The notes beneath the pieces were generated by a model. It worked only from the letters and a program-made list of their open reading frames with translations. It did not search any database and was not told where the DNA came from. Of a stretch of DNA of 64,000 nucleotides, positions 12,101 through 19,574 are shown in pieces. Origin of the DNA: Xanthomarina spongicola (lineage in GTDB: Bacteria > Bacteroidota > Bacteroidia > Flavobacteriales > Flavobacteriaceae); contig NZ_QGGP01000005.1 in assembly GCF_003148645.1 (NCBI RefSeq), positions 1-64,000 of the forward strand. The letters run 5' to 3'. The translations under genes and the position numbers were made by a program. Every line of letters begins with the position of its first letter. The first letter of the stretch is position 1.

Positions 12101-12940
12101 ATTGTCTTTATCTAAAACCGTATCACGATCTAAAACAATTTCGTTACGTTCAATTGAAACTACTTCACCAGTATCTTCATCAACAAAATCTTCATGCCAT
12201 GTATTAAGTACACGAGCTGCAAGTTTACGACCTAGAACTTTTTTCAATCCAGCTTTAGAAACTTTTACTTCTTCAGCAAGGTCAAAGATTTCAAGAATAT
12301 CTTTATCACGTTCAAAACCAATAGCTCTAAATAACGTTGTTACAGGTAATTTTTTCTTACGATCGATATACGCATACATTACAGAGTTAATATCTGTAGC
12401 GAATTCAATCCAAGATCCTTTAAAAGGAATTACTCTTGCAGAATATAATTTAGTTCCATTTGCATGAAAAGATTGTCCGAAAAACACACCAGGAGAACGA
12501 TGTAATTGAGAAACTACAACACGTTCTGCACCATTGATACAAAAAGTACCAGAAGGTGTCATGTAAGGAATAGTACCTAAGTACACATCTTGAACAATAG
12601 TCTCGAAATCCTCATGTTCAGGGTCTGTACAATAAAGTTTTAATCTAGCCTTAAGTGGAACGCTATATGTAAGTCCTCTTTCAATACATTCTTCAATGGT
12701 ATATCTAGGTGGATCGATAAAGTAATCTAAAAATTCTAAAACAAATTGATTACGTGTGTCTGTTATTGGGAAGTTTTCCATGAAGGTATTATAAAGACCT
12801 TCATTACCTCTTTCTTCAGATTTAGTTTCTAACTGGAAAAAATCCTGAAAGGATTTAATCTGAATATCCATAAAATCTGGATATTCTGTTCTATTTACAA
12901 TAGACGAGAAGTTTAATCTTTCAGCTTGTGTTACTAACAT
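9128..12940 (-). CDS. rpoB: DNA-directed RNA polymerase subunit beta
   Basis: A 1270-residue beta subunit beginning [16 protein letters not shown] use the ATG, although a TTG codon lies directly before it. Recognisable elements are the rifampicin-pocket sequence [12 protein letters not shown] followed by [12 protein letters not shown], which has the wild-type-like residues at the positions usually mutated in resistance. Others are [43 protein letters not shown] and the C-terminal [20 protein letters not shown]. It assembles with rpoC. The 125-base gap to rplL contains two hairpins and a T-run that may attenuate transcription into this gene. Confidence 0.98.
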   Translation of the reverse strand: MLVTQAERLNFSSIVNRTEYPDFMDIQIKSFQDFFQLETKSEERGNEGLYNTFMENFPITDTRNQFVLEFLDYFIDPPRYTIEECIERGLTYSVPLKARLKLYCTDPEHEDFETIVQDVYLGTIPYMTPSGTFCINGAERVVVSQLHRSPGVFFGQSFHANGTKLYSARVIPFKGSWIEFATDINSVMYAYIDRKKKLPVTTLFRAIGFERDKDILEIFDLAEEVKVSKAGLKKVLGRKLAARVLNTWHEDFVDEDTGEVVSIERNEIVLDRDTVLDKDNIEEILETSVKTILLHKESAQQGDYAIIHNTLQKDPTNSEKEAVEHIYRQLRNAEPPDEETARGIIDKLFFSDQRYSLGEVGRYRMNKKLGLDIGMDKQVLTKEDIITIIKYLIELINSKAEIDDIDHLSNRRVRTVGEQLSSQFGVGLARMARTIRERMNVRDNEVFTPIDLINAKTLSSVINSFFGTNQLSQFMDQTNPLAEITHKRRLSALGPGGLSRERAGFEVRDVHYTHYGRLCPIETPEGPNIGLISSLSVFAKVNSMGFIETPYRKVTDGVVDIKSTPIYLSAEEEEDQMIAQATVKVDDKGKILHDKVIARMEGDFPVVDPNQIHYTDVAPNQIASISASLIPFLEHDDANRALMGSNMMRQAVPLLRPQAPIVGTGLERQVASDSRVLINAEGNGVVEYVDANEITIKYDRTEDEAKVSFDSDVKTYQLVKFRKTNQGTSINLKPIVVKGDKVVKGQVLCEGYATQKGELALGRNMKVAFMPWKGYNFEDAIVISEEVVRNDVFTSIHIDEYSLEVRDTKLGNEELTNDIPNVSEEATKDLDENGMIRVGAEVKPGDILIGKITPKGESDPTPEEKLLRAIFGDKAGDVKDASLKASPSLNGVVIDKKLFARAVKDKRKRAKDKEDITQLEGIYDKKFDDLKDVLVEKLFAIINGKTAQGVFNDLGEEVLPKGKKYTLKMLNAVDDYTHLTSGTWTTDDYTNKLVADLIHNYKIKENDLQGSLRREKFTISVGDELPAGIIKLAKVYIAKKRKLKVGDKMAGRHGNKGIVARIVRQEDMPFLEDGTPVDIVLNPLGVPSRMNIGQIYETVLGWAGQKLGRTYATPIFDGATLDQINEFTDEAGIPRFGHTYLYDGGTGDRFDQPATVGIIYMLKLGHMVDDKMHARSIGPYSLITQQPLGGKAQFGGQRFGEMEVWALEAYGASATLREILTVKSDDVIGRAKTYESIVKGEPMPEPGLPESFNVLMHELKGLGLDIRLEE

Positions 12941-12960
12941 CAATGGACGAAATTTTGATT

Positions 12961-12995
12961 AAAAAAAAATGTTTGTTTATAGCCTGCTGGCTATA
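12961..12995 (-). promoter_or_regulatory. Hairpin plus T-run before rpoB (probable attenuator)
   Basis: On the minus strand a perfect 7-bp stem, TATAGCC and GGCTATA, with a 4-base AGCA loop (12978-12995) is followed after 8 bases by nine consecutive T residues (12961-12969). Its position, 38 bases before the rpoB start and after rplL, is where Escherichia coli has a partial terminator that lowers rpoBC relative to the ribosomal proteins. The offset between stem and T-run suggests a leaky rather than strong terminator. Confidence 0.55.
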
Positions 12996-13010
12996 TACGA
13001 CAAATGGTCT

Positions 13011-13037
13011 AGGTCTTAGAGAGTACTCTCCAGACCT
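13011..13037 (-). promoter_or_regulatory. Second hairpin in the rplL-rpoB spacer
   Basis: An outer stem of 6 bp (AGGTCT and AGACCT) encloses the palindrome GAGAGTACTCTC, giving an interrupted stem of about 11 bp. No T-run follows directly, so it is less likely to be a simple terminator. It could be an RNase processing site, as found between rplL and rpoB in enterobacteria, or could act together with the adjacent hairpin at 12978-12995. Confidence 0.5.
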
Positions 13038-13065
13038 AAACCTTTGTTAATTTTGGGTGATAAGC

Positions 13066-13440
13066 TTACTTAAGCTCAACCTCAGCTCCAGCCTCTTCTA
13101 AAGAAGCTTTTAAAGCTTCTGCTTCATCTTTAGAAACACCTTCTTTGATAGCACTAGGTGCACCATCAACTAATTCTTTAGCTTCTTTTAATCCTAAACC
13201 AGTTAATTCTTTAACTAATTTAACTACTGCTAATTTAGAAGCACCAGCTGCTTTAAGCATTACATCAAATTCTGATTGCTCCTCAGCAGCGTCTCCACCA
13301 CCAGCAACTGGACCAGCCATAGCTACAGCAGCAGCTGCAGGCTCGATACCATACTCATCTTTTAATATAGTTGCTAATTCGTTTACTTCTTTTACAGTTA
13401 AGTTAACTAATTGTTCTGCGAAATCTTTTAAATCTGCCAT
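13066..13440 (-). CDS. rplL: 50S ribosomal protein L7/L12
   Basis: This 124-residue protein is the multicopy stalk protein that binds translation factors on the large subunit. It has the N-terminal dimerisation domain ([20 protein letters not shown]), an alanine/glycine-rich hinge ([20 protein letters not shown], about residues 34-53), and the C-terminal factor-binding domain ([20 protein letters not shown]). It is 62 bases after rplJ, the L10 partner that anchors it. Translation of the L10-L12 pair is autoregulated in many bacteria; I do not see a convincing leader structure here. Confidence 0.98.
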   Translation of the reverse strand: MADLKDFAEQLVNLTVKEVNELATILKDEYGIEPAAAAVAMAGPVAGGGDAAEEQSEFDVMLKAAGASKLAVVKLVKELTGLGLKEAKELVDGAPSAIKEGVSKDEAEALKASLEEAGAEVELK

Positions 13441-13502
13441 TTTTCTATCGTTTTAATAGTTTTAATAAAATATAATTTGTTTAAGTGCGTACACGTTTTA
13501 AA

Positions 13503-14024
13503 TTATCCTTCTTTTTCGGATAATGTTTTGATAATTCCTGCTAATTTTCCACCACTTGATTTAAGTGCTGAAATAACATTTTTAGCTGGTGATTGTAATA
13601 ATCCAATAATATCTCCAATAACTTCCTCTTTAGATTTAATATCTACTAGAGAGTCTAATTGTTCATCTCCAATATAAATTGCTTCTTCAATAAACGCTCC
13701 TTTTAAAAGTGGTCTATTTGATTTTTTACGGAAATTTTGAATTATTTTTGCTGGAGCATTACCAGTTTCAGAATACATAACTGAAGTATTTCCTTTTAAT
13801 GTTTCAGGAAGTTCTCCAAAGTCTTTTTCTGATGCTTCCATTGCTTTTGCAAGCAACGTATTTTTAACAACTGCTAATTTTACGTTTGCTTTAAAACAAG
13901 CACGACGTAAATTTGATGTACTAGCTGCATCTAATCCAGAAATATCTGCTAAATAGATATTTGTATTATCAGCTAATTGTGCAGTTAATTCTTCGATTAC
14001 ATGTGATTTTTCTTCTCTTGTCAT
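13503..14024 (-). CDS. rplJ: 50S ribosomal protein L10
   Basis: A 173-residue protein of normal length that anchors L7/L12 dimers at the ribosomal stalk. N-terminal TREEKSHVIEELTAQLADN, the segment FKANVKLAVVKNTLLAKAM and the C-terminal helix (NVISALKSSGGKLAGIIKTL) that carries the L12 dimers are all present. The gene lies 19 bases after rplA and 62 bases before rplL in the standard L11-L1-L10-L12 order. Confidence 0.97.
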   Translation of the reverse strand: MTREEKSHVIEELTAQLADNTNIYLADISGLDAASTSNLRRACFKANVKLAVVKNTLLAKAMEASEKDFGELPETLKGNTSVMYSETGNAPAKIIQNFRKKSNRPLLKGAFIEEAIYIGDEQLDSLVDIKSKEEVIGDIIGLLQSPAKNVISALKSSGGKLAGIIKTLSEKEG

Positions 14025-14043
14025 AATAAAAGTTTTAAACTAC

Positions 14044-14733
14044 TTAACCGATTTTTGGATCTACAGCTAAACTAGGACTCATAGTAGAAGACATATATAT
14101 GCTTTTTACATAAACTCCTTTTGCTGCAGTTGGTTTTAGTTTCATTAATGTTTGTAATAATTCGTTTGCGTTATCTACAATTTTATCAGCACTAAAAGAT
14201 GCTTTTCCAATTGATGCGTGAACGATTCCAGTTTTATCAACTTTAAAGTCAATTTTACCAGCTTTAACATCGCTAACAGCTTTAGCAACATCCATAGTAA
14301 CAGTACCTGTTTTTGGGTTTGGCATTAAACCACGAGGACCTAATACACGTCCTAAAGGACCTAATTTACCCATAACACTTGGCATAGTTACAATAACGTC
14401 TACATCTGTCCATCCACCTTTAATTTTATCAAGGTATTCGTCTAAACCAACATAATCAGCACCAGCTTCTTTAGCTTCTGCTTCTTTATCTGGTGTTACT
14501 AATGCTAAAACTTTAACGTCTTTACCTGTACCATGAGGAAGTGTTACAACACCTCTTACCATTTGATTAGCTTTTCTAGGATCTACTCCTAATCTTACTG
14601 CTAAATCAATAGATGCATCAAATTTGGTATTGGTTATTTCTTTTACTAATGCTGATGCTTCAGTAACAGAATAAATTTTACCTTTTTCTATTTTAGCTAA
14701 AGCTTCTTTTTGTTTTCTTGTTAATCTTGCCAT
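14044..14733 (-). CDS. rplA: 50S ribosomal protein L1
   Basis: A 229-residue L1 stalk protein. The signature [16 protein letters not shown] (about residues 137-152), preceded by [14 protein letters not shown], is the RNA-binding face, and the C-terminal segment ends in VDPKIG. L1 binds 23S rRNA at the exit side and represses its own operon by binding the L11-L1 mRNA in other bacteria. It follows rplK after 17 bases. Confidence 0.98.
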   Translation of the reverse strand: MARLTRKQKEALAKIEKGKIYSVTEASALVKEITNTKFDASIDLAVRLGVDPRKANQMVRGVVTLPHGTGKDVKVLALVTPDKEAEAKEAGADYVGLDEYLDKIKGGWTDVDVIVTMPSVMGKLGPLGRVLGPRGLMPNPKTGTVTMDVAKAVSDVKAGKIDFKVDKTGIVHASIGKASFSADKIVDNANELLQTLMKLKPTAAKGVYVKSIYMSSTMSPSLAVDPKIG

Positions 14734-14750
14734 CTTAAAAATTTTTTAGA

Positions 14751-15191
14751 TTAATTAGGGGCTTCGCCACCTTTAACAGTTATACCCATAGATCTTGCAG
14801 TACCTGCTATCATCTTCATTGCTGAATCAATAGTAAATGCATTTAAATCTACCATTTTGTCTTCTGCGATGGTTCTAACCTGATCCCAAGAAACTTTTGC
14901 TACTTTCTTTATATGAGGTTCTCCCGAACCTTTTTTTACTTTGGCCGCTTCTAATAATTGTACAGCTGCAGGTGGTGTTTTGATTACAAAGTCAAATGAT
15001 TTGTCTTTGAAAACCGAAATCACAACTGGTAAAACTTTACCAGGTTTATCTTGGGTTCTTGCATTAAACTGCTTACAGAACTCCATGATATTTACTCCAG
15101 CGGCACCTAAAGCGGGTCCAACCGGTGGCGACGGATTCGCTGCACCTCCCCTAACTTGTAGTTTAACTACTTTACTTAACTCTTTTGCCAT
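14751..15191 (-). CDS. rplK: 50S ribosomal protein L11
   Basis: The 146-residue L11 protein belongs to the GTPase-associated centre. It shows the N-terminal proline-rich segment [20 protein letters not shown] (about residues 15-34), the linker, and the C-terminal rRNA-binding domain with [19 protein letters not shown]. The 72-base spacer to nusG is AT-rich, with no obvious promoter or hairpin. Confidence 0.98.
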   Translation of the reverse strand: MAKELSKVVKLQVRGGAANPSPPVGPALGAAGVNIMEFCKQFNARTQDKPGKVLPVVISVFKDKSFDFVIKTPPAAVQLLEAAKVKKGSGEPHIKKVAKVSWDQVRTIAEDKMVDLNAFTIDSAMKMIAGTARSMGITVKGGEAPN

Positions 15192-15263
15192 TTTTAATAA
15201 TTTAATTTATTTGCAATTCTTACTAATTTGAAGCATAAGATTGCATTTATTATGTAACAATTA

Positions 15264-15818
15264 TTATACTTTTTCTACTTGCATATAACTTAATTCTAAA
15301 GGTGTTTTTCTACCGAAAATCTTCACCATAACTTCAAGTTTACGCTTTTCTTCATTTATTTTTTCGATAGTTCCATCAAAACCATTGAATGGTCCATCGA
15401 TTACTTTAACAGTTTCTCCAACATTAAATGGAATAGCTACATTAGAATCTGTATCTACAGCTAATTCATCTACTTTACCTAACATTCTGTTAACTTCAGA
15501 TTGTCTTAATGGAACAGGATCACCACCTTTTGTTTCACCTAAAAAACCAATTACATTTGTAACAGATTTAATAATATGAGGTATTTCTCCAGTTAAATTT
15601 GCTTTAATCATTATGTAACCTGGAAAATAAACTTTTTCTTTATTTATTTTCTTTCCGTTACGAATTTGTATTACTTTTTCGGTTGGAACTAAAACTTGAT
15701 CAACATAATCTTGTAGGCCTAATCGAGCTATTTCATTTTCGATATAAGCTTTAATTTTATTCTCTTGACCACTTACAGCACGTACTACGTACCATTTTTT
15801 ATCATTCCCTTCAGACAT
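15264..15818 (-). CDS. nusG: Transcription termination/antitermination factor NusG
   Basis: A 184-residue protein. The N-terminal NGN domain (KWYVVRAVSGQENKIKAYIE, then VYFPGYIMIKANL) binds RNA polymerase. The C-terminal KOW domain (about residues 130-180; FNVGETVKVIDGPFNGFDG) contacts Rho or ribosomal protein S10. It starts 11 bases after the secE stop, giving the near-universal secE-nusG pair. Confidence 0.97.
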   Translation of the reverse strand: MSEGNDKKWYVVRAVSGQENKIKAYIENEIARLGLQDYVDQVLVPTEKVIQIRNGKKINKEKVYFPGYIMIKANLTGEIPHIIKSVTNVIGFLGETKGGDPVPLRQSEVNRMLGKVDELAVDTDSNVAIPFNVGETVKVIDGPFNGFDGTIEKINEEKRKLEVMVKIFGRKTPLELSYMQVEKV

Positions 15819-15829
15819 AAATTCTTATT

Positions 15830-16027
15830 TTAACCGTTAATAAATTTAAAATAGAATCCTACCACTTTACTAAATACTGTATCTACACCCCAAATTGCTA
15901 ATGAGAAAATGATAGAAAATACAGCAACTAATATTGTTAAACTTTGTGCTTCAGCCCATGTTGGCCAAGACACATTGTTTTTCAATTCTTCAAATGATTC
16001 TTTTATATAGTTTACAATTCCAGCCAT
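15830..16027 (-). CDS. secE: Preprotein translocase subunit SecE
   Basis: A 65-residue single-span form of SecE. The amphipathic cytosolic helix is IVNYIKESFEELKNNVSWPT, with the conserved WPT turn, followed by one transmembrane helix (LTILVAVFSIIFSLAIWGVD). It stabilises SecY in the inner membrane. The gene lies between tRNA-Trp and nusG, 16 bases after the tRNA, so the tRNA and mRNA probably share a precursor transcript. Confidence 0.95.
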   Translation of the reverse strand: MAGIVNYIKESFEELKNNVSWPTWAEAQSLTILVAVFSIIFSLAIWGVDTVFSKVVGFYFKFING

Positions 16028-16043
16028 TATATAATTTTATTTG

Positions 16044-16116
16044 CACGGGTTGAGAGACTCGAACTCCCGACACCTGGTTTTGGAGACCAGTGCTCTACCA
16101 ACTGAGCTAAACCCGT
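16044..16116 (-). tRNA. tRNA-Trp (anticodon CCA)
   Basis: A 73-base cloverleaf with acceptor stem ACGGGTT/AACCCGT, a normal D-arm (GCTCAGTTGGTAGAGC), anticodon loop CTCCAAA with anticodon CCA, and T-arm loop TTCGAGT. The 3' CCA is not encoded, as the next bases are CAA. It lies between tuf and secE. Confidence 0.96.
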
Positions 16117-16127
16117 AAATACAAGTC

Positions 16128-16154
16128 AAGGCATTCCGAAAATCGGAATACCTT
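16128..16154 (-). terminator. Hairpin after tuf
   Basis: A 12-bp stem with one mismatch (AAGGCATTCCGA and TCGGAATACCTT) and a 3-base loop lies between the tuf stop and tRNA-Trp. No T-run follows directly on the minus strand, so it may be a partial terminator or a processing or mRNA-protecting structure rather than a full stop. Confidence 0.5.
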
Positions 16155-16177
16155 AACTTTATATTTATTAAACTTTA

Positions 16178-17365
16178 TTAGTCTAAAATTTCAGTAACCT
16201 GACCAGCTCCAACAGTTCTTCCTCCTTCACGAATAGCGAAACGAAGACCAACATTCATTGCAATTGGTTGAATTAACTCAACGTGAATTGTTAAGTTATC
16301 TCCAGGCATAACCATCTCTACTCCTTCTGGAAGCGCAATGTTTCCAGTTACGTCAGTTGTACGTACGTAAAATTGAGGACGGTAGTTATTATGGAATGGA
16401 GTATGACGTCCACCTTCTTCTTTTTTAAGGATATAAACCTCAGCTTTAAATTTAGCATGTGGTGTTACAGAACCTGGCTTACAGATTACCATTCCTCTTG
16501 AAATTTGAGTTTTCTCAATACCTCTTAATAAGATACCAGCATTATCTCCAGCTTCTCCTCTATCAAGGATTTGACGGAACATTTCGATACCAGTAATAGT
16601 AGAAGTTAATTTCTCAGCTCCCATACCAATAATCTCAACAGGATCTCCTGTATTAGCAATACCAGTTTCGATACGACCTGTAGCAACAGTTCCACGACCA
16701 GTAATAGAGAATACATCTTCAATAGGCATTAAGAAAGGCTTATCAACTTCTCTTAAAGGCTCTTCAATCCAAGAATCAACAGCTTCCATTAATTCTAATA
16801 CTGTATCTACCCATTTTTGCTCACCATTTAAAGCTCCTAAAGCAGAACCAGCAATTACAGGTCCGTTATCTCCATCGTATTCATAGAAAGAAAGTAAATC
16901 TCTAACTTCCATATCAACCAATTCGATTAATTCTTCATCATCAACCATATCCACTTTATTCATGAATACAACGATACGAGGAATACCTACTTGACGACCT
17001 AATAAGATGTGCTCTCTTGTTTGTGGCATAGGACCATCAGTAGCCGCAACTACTAAGATAGCACCATCCATTTGTGCAGCTCCAGTTACCATGTTCTTTA
17101 CATAATCCGCGTGACCTGGACAGTCTACGTGAGCATAGTGACGTTTTGCAGTTGCATATTCTACGTGTGAAGTATTAATTGTAATACCTCTTTCTTTTTC
17201 TTCTGGTGCATTATCAATTTGATCGAATGATCTTGCTTCTGAGAAACCTGCATCAGCTAATACTTTAGTAATAGCAGCAGTTAAAGTTGTTTTACCGTGA
17301 TCTACGTGTCCAATTGTACCAATATTTAAGTGTGGTTTTGAACGATCGAAAGTTGCCTTTGCCAT
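16178..17365 (-). CDS. tuf: Elongation factor Tu
   Basis: The 395-residue GTPase that delivers aminoacyl-tRNA to the ribosome. The G1 motif GHVDHGKTT (about residues 19-27), the switch region [13 protein letters not shown]3 [12 protein letters not shown] and G4 NKVDMVDD are intact. Domains 2 and 3 follow ([33 protein letters not shown]), ending in [14 protein letters not shown]. It sits downstream of four tRNA genes and upstream of tRNA-Trp and secE, the same neighbourhood as tufB in Escherichia coli. It is the only tuf copy in this window. Confidence 0.98.
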   Translation of the reverse strand: MAKATFDRSKPHLNIGTIGHVDHGKTTLTAAITKVLADAGFSEARSFDQIDNAPEEKERGITINTSHVEYATAKRHYAHVDCPGHADYVKNMVTGAAQMDGAILVVAATDGPMPQTREHILLGRQVGIPRIVVFMNKVDMVDDEELIELVDMEVRDLLSFYEYDGDNGPVIAGSALGALNGEQKWVDTVLELMEAVDSWIEEPLREVDKPFLMPIEDVFSITGRGTVATGRIETGIANTGDPVEIIGMGAEKLTSTITGIEMFRQILDRGEAGDNAGILLRGIEKTQISRGMVICKPGSVTPHAKFKAEVYILKKEEGGRHTPFHNNYRPQFYVRTTDVTGNIALPEGVEMVMPGDNLTIHVELIQPIAMNVGLRFAIREGGRTVGAGQVTEILD

Positions 17366-17435
17366 GTTTTTAAAAATTTAATCTTAGTTATATAATAATA
17401 TTAGTGTATTCTAATTTAAACATCTCTTTAAATAG

Positions 17436-17507
17436 AGCCAATGACGGGAATTGAACCCGTGACCTCTTCCTTACCAAGGAAACGCTCTACCCCTGAGCTA
17501 CACCGGC
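17436..17507 (-). tRNA. tRNA-Thr (anticodon GGT)
   Basis: A 72-base cloverleaf with acceptor GCCGGTG/CATTGGC (two G-T wobbles), D-arm GCTCAGGGGTAGAGC, anticodon loop TTGGTAA and T-loop TTCAATT. CCA is not encoded. It is the last of four tandem tRNAs before tuf and corresponds in position to thrT. Confidence 0.95.
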
Positions 17508-17516
17508 TTAAAAAAG

Positions 17517-17589
17517 AGCGAGAGACCGGGTTCGAACCGGCGACATTCAGCTTGGAAGGCTGACGCTCTACCAACTGAGCTACTCTCGC
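17517..17589 (-). tRNA. tRNA-Gly (anticodon TCC)
   Basis: A 73-base cloverleaf with acceptor GCGAGAG/CTCTCGC, anticodon loop CTTCCAA and T-loop TTCGAAC. It lies 9 bases from tRNA-Thr(GGT) and corresponds in position to glyT. Confidence 0.96.
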
Positions 17590-17617
17590 AATAATTTAAT
17601 ATCCTAAATTTTAAAAG

Positions 17618-17699
<82 letters not shown>

Positions 17700-17778
17700 A
17701 ATTAAAATTTTTCACTCTTTTAAAGAACTTTATCAATCTTACTAGCCTTTCCTGCTAATAATAATTTCGATATTTTAG

Positions 17779-17852
17779 AGCCGATGGAGGGACTCGAACC
17801 CACGACCTGCTGATTACAAATCAGCTGCTCTAGCCAGCTGAGCTACATCGGC
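17779..17852 (-). tRNA. tRNA-Thr (anticodon TGT)
   Basis: A 74-base cloverleaf with acceptor GCCGATG/CATCGGC, D-arm GCTCAGCTGGCTAGAGC, anticodon loop TTTGTAA and T-loop TTCGAGT. It is the promoter-proximal tRNA of the cluster and corresponds to thrU. Confidence 0.96.
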
Positions 17853-17872
17853 TTTTATTCTCTTTTTTACAT

Positions 17873-17901
17873 AAAAAAAAGCCCGCTATTTCTAACGGAC
17901 T
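17873..17901 (-). terminator. hpf terminator
   Basis: On the minus strand AGTCCGTTA pairs with TAGCGGGCT (two G-T wobbles) around a GAAA loop, followed directly by eight T residues. This is a classic intrinsic terminator 51 bases past the hpf stop. The left arm begins 1 base downstream of a putative -7 promoter element (17903-17910). Confidence 0.8.
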
Positions 17902-17902
17902 G

Positions 17903-17931
17903 CAAATGTATATATTTATTTTCGTATTCAA
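17903..17931 (-). promoter_or_regulatory. Putative flavobacterial promoter of the tRNA-tuf unit
   Basis: On the minus strand TTG (17929-17931), an 18-base spacer and TACATTTG (17903-17910) match the Bacteroidota primary sigma consensus TTG-N(17-23)-TAnnTTTG. The first tRNA-Thr begins about 50 bases downstream. Transcription would start inside the left arm of the hpf terminator hairpin. Confidence 0.65.
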
Positions 17932-17952
17932 AACATTTTTTGAGAAATTTTA

Positions 17953-18255
17953 TTATAAATGTGCTCTTAATTTTTCTTTTCGCTTTTTAAGCTGTCTTTC
18001 TAATGATGCAATTGCCATATCTGTACCTTCTTCAAACGTTTTACATTGTTTTTTTACTACAAAACTATCTCCAGGCACACTTACTCGAGCTTCAAAAATT
18101 TTATTCTCTTTATCACTAGTATTTTCTAATTTCAAATAAACATCTGAGCTTATTACCTTGTCATAAAATAAATCTAACTTATCCATACGCTTTTGAATAA
18201 AGTCAATCAATTTTTTGTCTGCATTAAAATTGACGGATTGCGTGTTTACTTTCAT
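17953..18255 (-). CDS. hpf: Ribosome hibernation promoting factor, short HPF/RaiA type
   Basis: A 100-residue protein starting MKVNTQSVNFNADKKLIDF; an upstream TTG would add eight non-conserved residues, so I use the ATG. The fold is the short HPF/YfiA domain: N-terminal beta strand, helix IDFIQKRMDKLDLFYD, strand ISSDVYLKLEN, the segment EARVSVPGDSFVVKK, then the basic C-terminal helix DMAIASLERQLKKRKEKLRA. It binds the 30S decoding region and inactivates ribosomes in slow growth. The C-terminal dimerisation domain of long HPF is absent. It follows the XerC-type recombinase after 37 bases. Confidence 0.9.
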   Translation of the reverse strand: MKVNTQSVNFNADKKLIDFIQKRMDKLDLFYDKVISSDVYLKLENTSDKENKIFEARVSVPGDSFVVKKQCKTFEEGTDMAIASLERQLKKRKEKLRAHL

Positions 18256-18292
18256 ACTTCTTTGTTTTTGGTTAGACAATAGGTTAAATAAA

Positions 18293-19183
18293 TTACTTTT
18301 TACTTCTAGGGTGTGAGTTTAGATACACTTTTTTTAATTCTGCAATACTATTATGAGTATATATTTGTGTAGCAGCTAAACTTGTATGTCCTAGTAATTC
18401 TTTTACAGCATTTAAATCTGCACCTTGGTTTAGTAAATGAGTTGCAAAAGAATGTCTTAAAATATGCGGACTCTTTTTTACCTTACTTGATGCTAAACTA
18501 AAATACTCATTAATTATTCGGTAAACAAGTGTTTCATAAATTTTAACTCCTTTTTTTGTTAAAAAAAGATAGTCTGAATCTTCTATACTTAGTAATTGGT
18601 TTCTCGATATAATATAATCCTTCAATGTTTGAATTACTGATTCTATTAACGGAACAAAACGTTCCTTATTTCTTTTTCCAAGAACTTTTAACGTTTTATT
18701 AGAATAATCGACATCTTTTAATTTAAGTTCTACTAATTCTATTCTTCTAATTCCAGTAGAATAAAAAAGCTCTATAATAAGTTTGTTTCTTATACCTTCA
18801 AAAGTATCTTCAAAATGTATTTCGTCTAAGACTGTCGCTATTTCTGTTTCAGAAAAAGGAACTTGAATTTTTTTACTTGTTTTTAAGGCTTTGTGTTTTG
18901 CTAAAGGGTTTGACTGAATACTTTCAGTCTTTAATAAAAATTTATAATAAGAATTTAAAGCTGAAACTTTTCGGTTTATGCTTCTATTTATAATGCCTTT
19001 CTCAACTAGGCTTACAATCCAGCTTCTAATCTGTGAATAGTTGACTGTTTCAATTGCATTTGAATCGAATTCTAAATTTATATATTCTGAGAATTCATTT
19101 ATATCTTTTTGGTATGCCTTTATAGTAAGTTTCGAGTATTTCTTCTCGAGTAATAAATAGTCTATAAACGATTGAAAAGACAT
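18293..19183 (-). CDS. xerC: Tyrosine recombinase, XerC type
   Basis: A protein of 296 residues. The N-terminal SAM-like core-binding domain (SFIDYLLLEKKYSKLTIKAY) is followed by the catalytic domain with all active-site residues visible: Arg in STGIRRIELVEL, Lys in LGKRNKERFVPL, HILRHSFATH (His and Arg), LLGHTSLAATQIYTH (His and Tyr). The length and the closeness to XerC/XerD indicate chromosome dimer resolution rather than a phage or transposon integrase, and its place among housekeeping genes (rpsU, hpf) fits. XerC versus XerD cannot be settled from the sequence alone. Confidence 0.88.
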   Translation of the reverse strand: MSFQSFIDYLLLEKKYSKLTIKAYQKDINEFSEYINLEFDSNAIETVNYSQIRSWIVSLVEKGIINRSINRKVSALNSYYKFLLKTESIQSNPLAKHKALKTSKKIQVPFSETEIATVLDEIHFEDTFEGIRNKLIIELFYSTGIRRIELVELKLKDVDYSNKTLKVLGKRNKERFVPLIESVIQTLKDYIISRNQLLSIEDSDYLFLTKKGVKIYETLVYRIINEYFSLASSKVKKSPHILRHSFATHLLNQGADLNAVKELLGHTSLAATQIYTHNSIAELKKVYLNSHPRSKK

Positions 19184-19240
19184 TTGTAGGTTTTGAGTGT
19201 TTAGTAAATATAATAACTTTAAAAAGAAGGTTAAGTAAAT

Positions 19241-19270
19241 AACAAAAAAAATCCTGCAAATGCAGGATTT
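19241..19270 (-). terminator. rpsU terminator
   Basis: The stem AAATCCTGC / GCAGGATTT with a short loop is followed on the minus strand by TTTTTTTGTT. It lies 26 bases after the rpsU stop and before the XerC-type gene, so rpsU is probably a mainly monocistronic message. Confidence 0.8.
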
Positions 19271-19296
19271 TTATATGATTTAACAAAATAAAGATA

Positions 19297-19491
19297 TTAG
19301 ATGTTTTCCTGATCTCTTAAATTTTGAACGTATTGTGCTTTTTGTATTTGAGCTCTACGTACTACAGATGGCTTATCAAACTGCTTACGTGTTTGTAGTG
19401 CGCGTTTTGTTCCAGTTCTATCAAACTTTCTCTTGTAACGCTTTAACGCTCTATCTATATTTTCTCCTTCTTTAATTGGTATTATTAACAT
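19297..19491 (-). CDS. rpsU: 30S ribosomal protein S21
   Basis: A 64-residue basic protein starting MLIIPIKEGENIDRALKRYK, with the family core KRKFDRTGTKRALQTRKQFD and VVRRAQIQKAQY. S21 sits next to the anti-Shine-Dalgarno end of 16S rRNA on the small subunit. Its own gene has a strong Shine-Dalgarno sequence, unlike the rest of the window, and a good TAnnTTTG promoter (see neighbouring entries). Confidence 0.97.
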   Translation of the reverse strand: MLIIPIKEGENIDRALKRYKRKFDRTGTKRALQTRKQFDKPSVVRRAQIQKAQYVQNLRDQENI

Positions 19492-19500
19492 AGTGTCTTA

Positions 19501-19507
19501 ACCTCCT
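19501..19507 (-). promoter_or_regulatory. Strong Shine-Dalgarno sequence of rpsU
   Basis: The minus strand reads AGGAGGT (within GAGAGGAGGT), complementary over seven bases to the usual 16S 3' tail, ending 9 bases before the rpsU ATG. Flavobacteria normally lack such sites; work in Flavobacterium johnsoniae links the rpsU site to autoregulation by S21 occupancy of the ribosome. Confidence 0.85.
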
Positions 19508-19528
19508 CTCTTTTAGAATTTCAAGGCG

Positions 19529-19558
19529 CAAATATAAAAACTAATTTAGAATTGACAA
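19529..19558 (-). promoter_or_regulatory. rpsU promoter
   Basis: TTG (19556-19558), a 19-base spacer and TATATTTG (19529-19536) on the minus strand match the Bacteroidota consensus. The -33 TTG lies within the inverted repeat AGAATTGTCAATTCT. The predicted 5' leader is about 30-35 bases and contains the SD. Confidence 0.7.
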
Positions 19559-19574
19559 TTCTTTTTTTTAAAAA

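Noticed and set aside
13145-13456. A 103-codon open frame antisense to rplL
   Set aside because: It mirrors the Ala/Gly-rich rplL sequence and has no start context or homologous features. Similar antisense frames in rpoB and rpoC were dropped for the same reason.
18293-19183. Integrase of a genomic island inserting in the tRNA cluster
   Set aside because: No attachment-site duplication is visible, all tRNAs are intact, and the neighbours are housekeeping genes; the sequence fits XerC/D.
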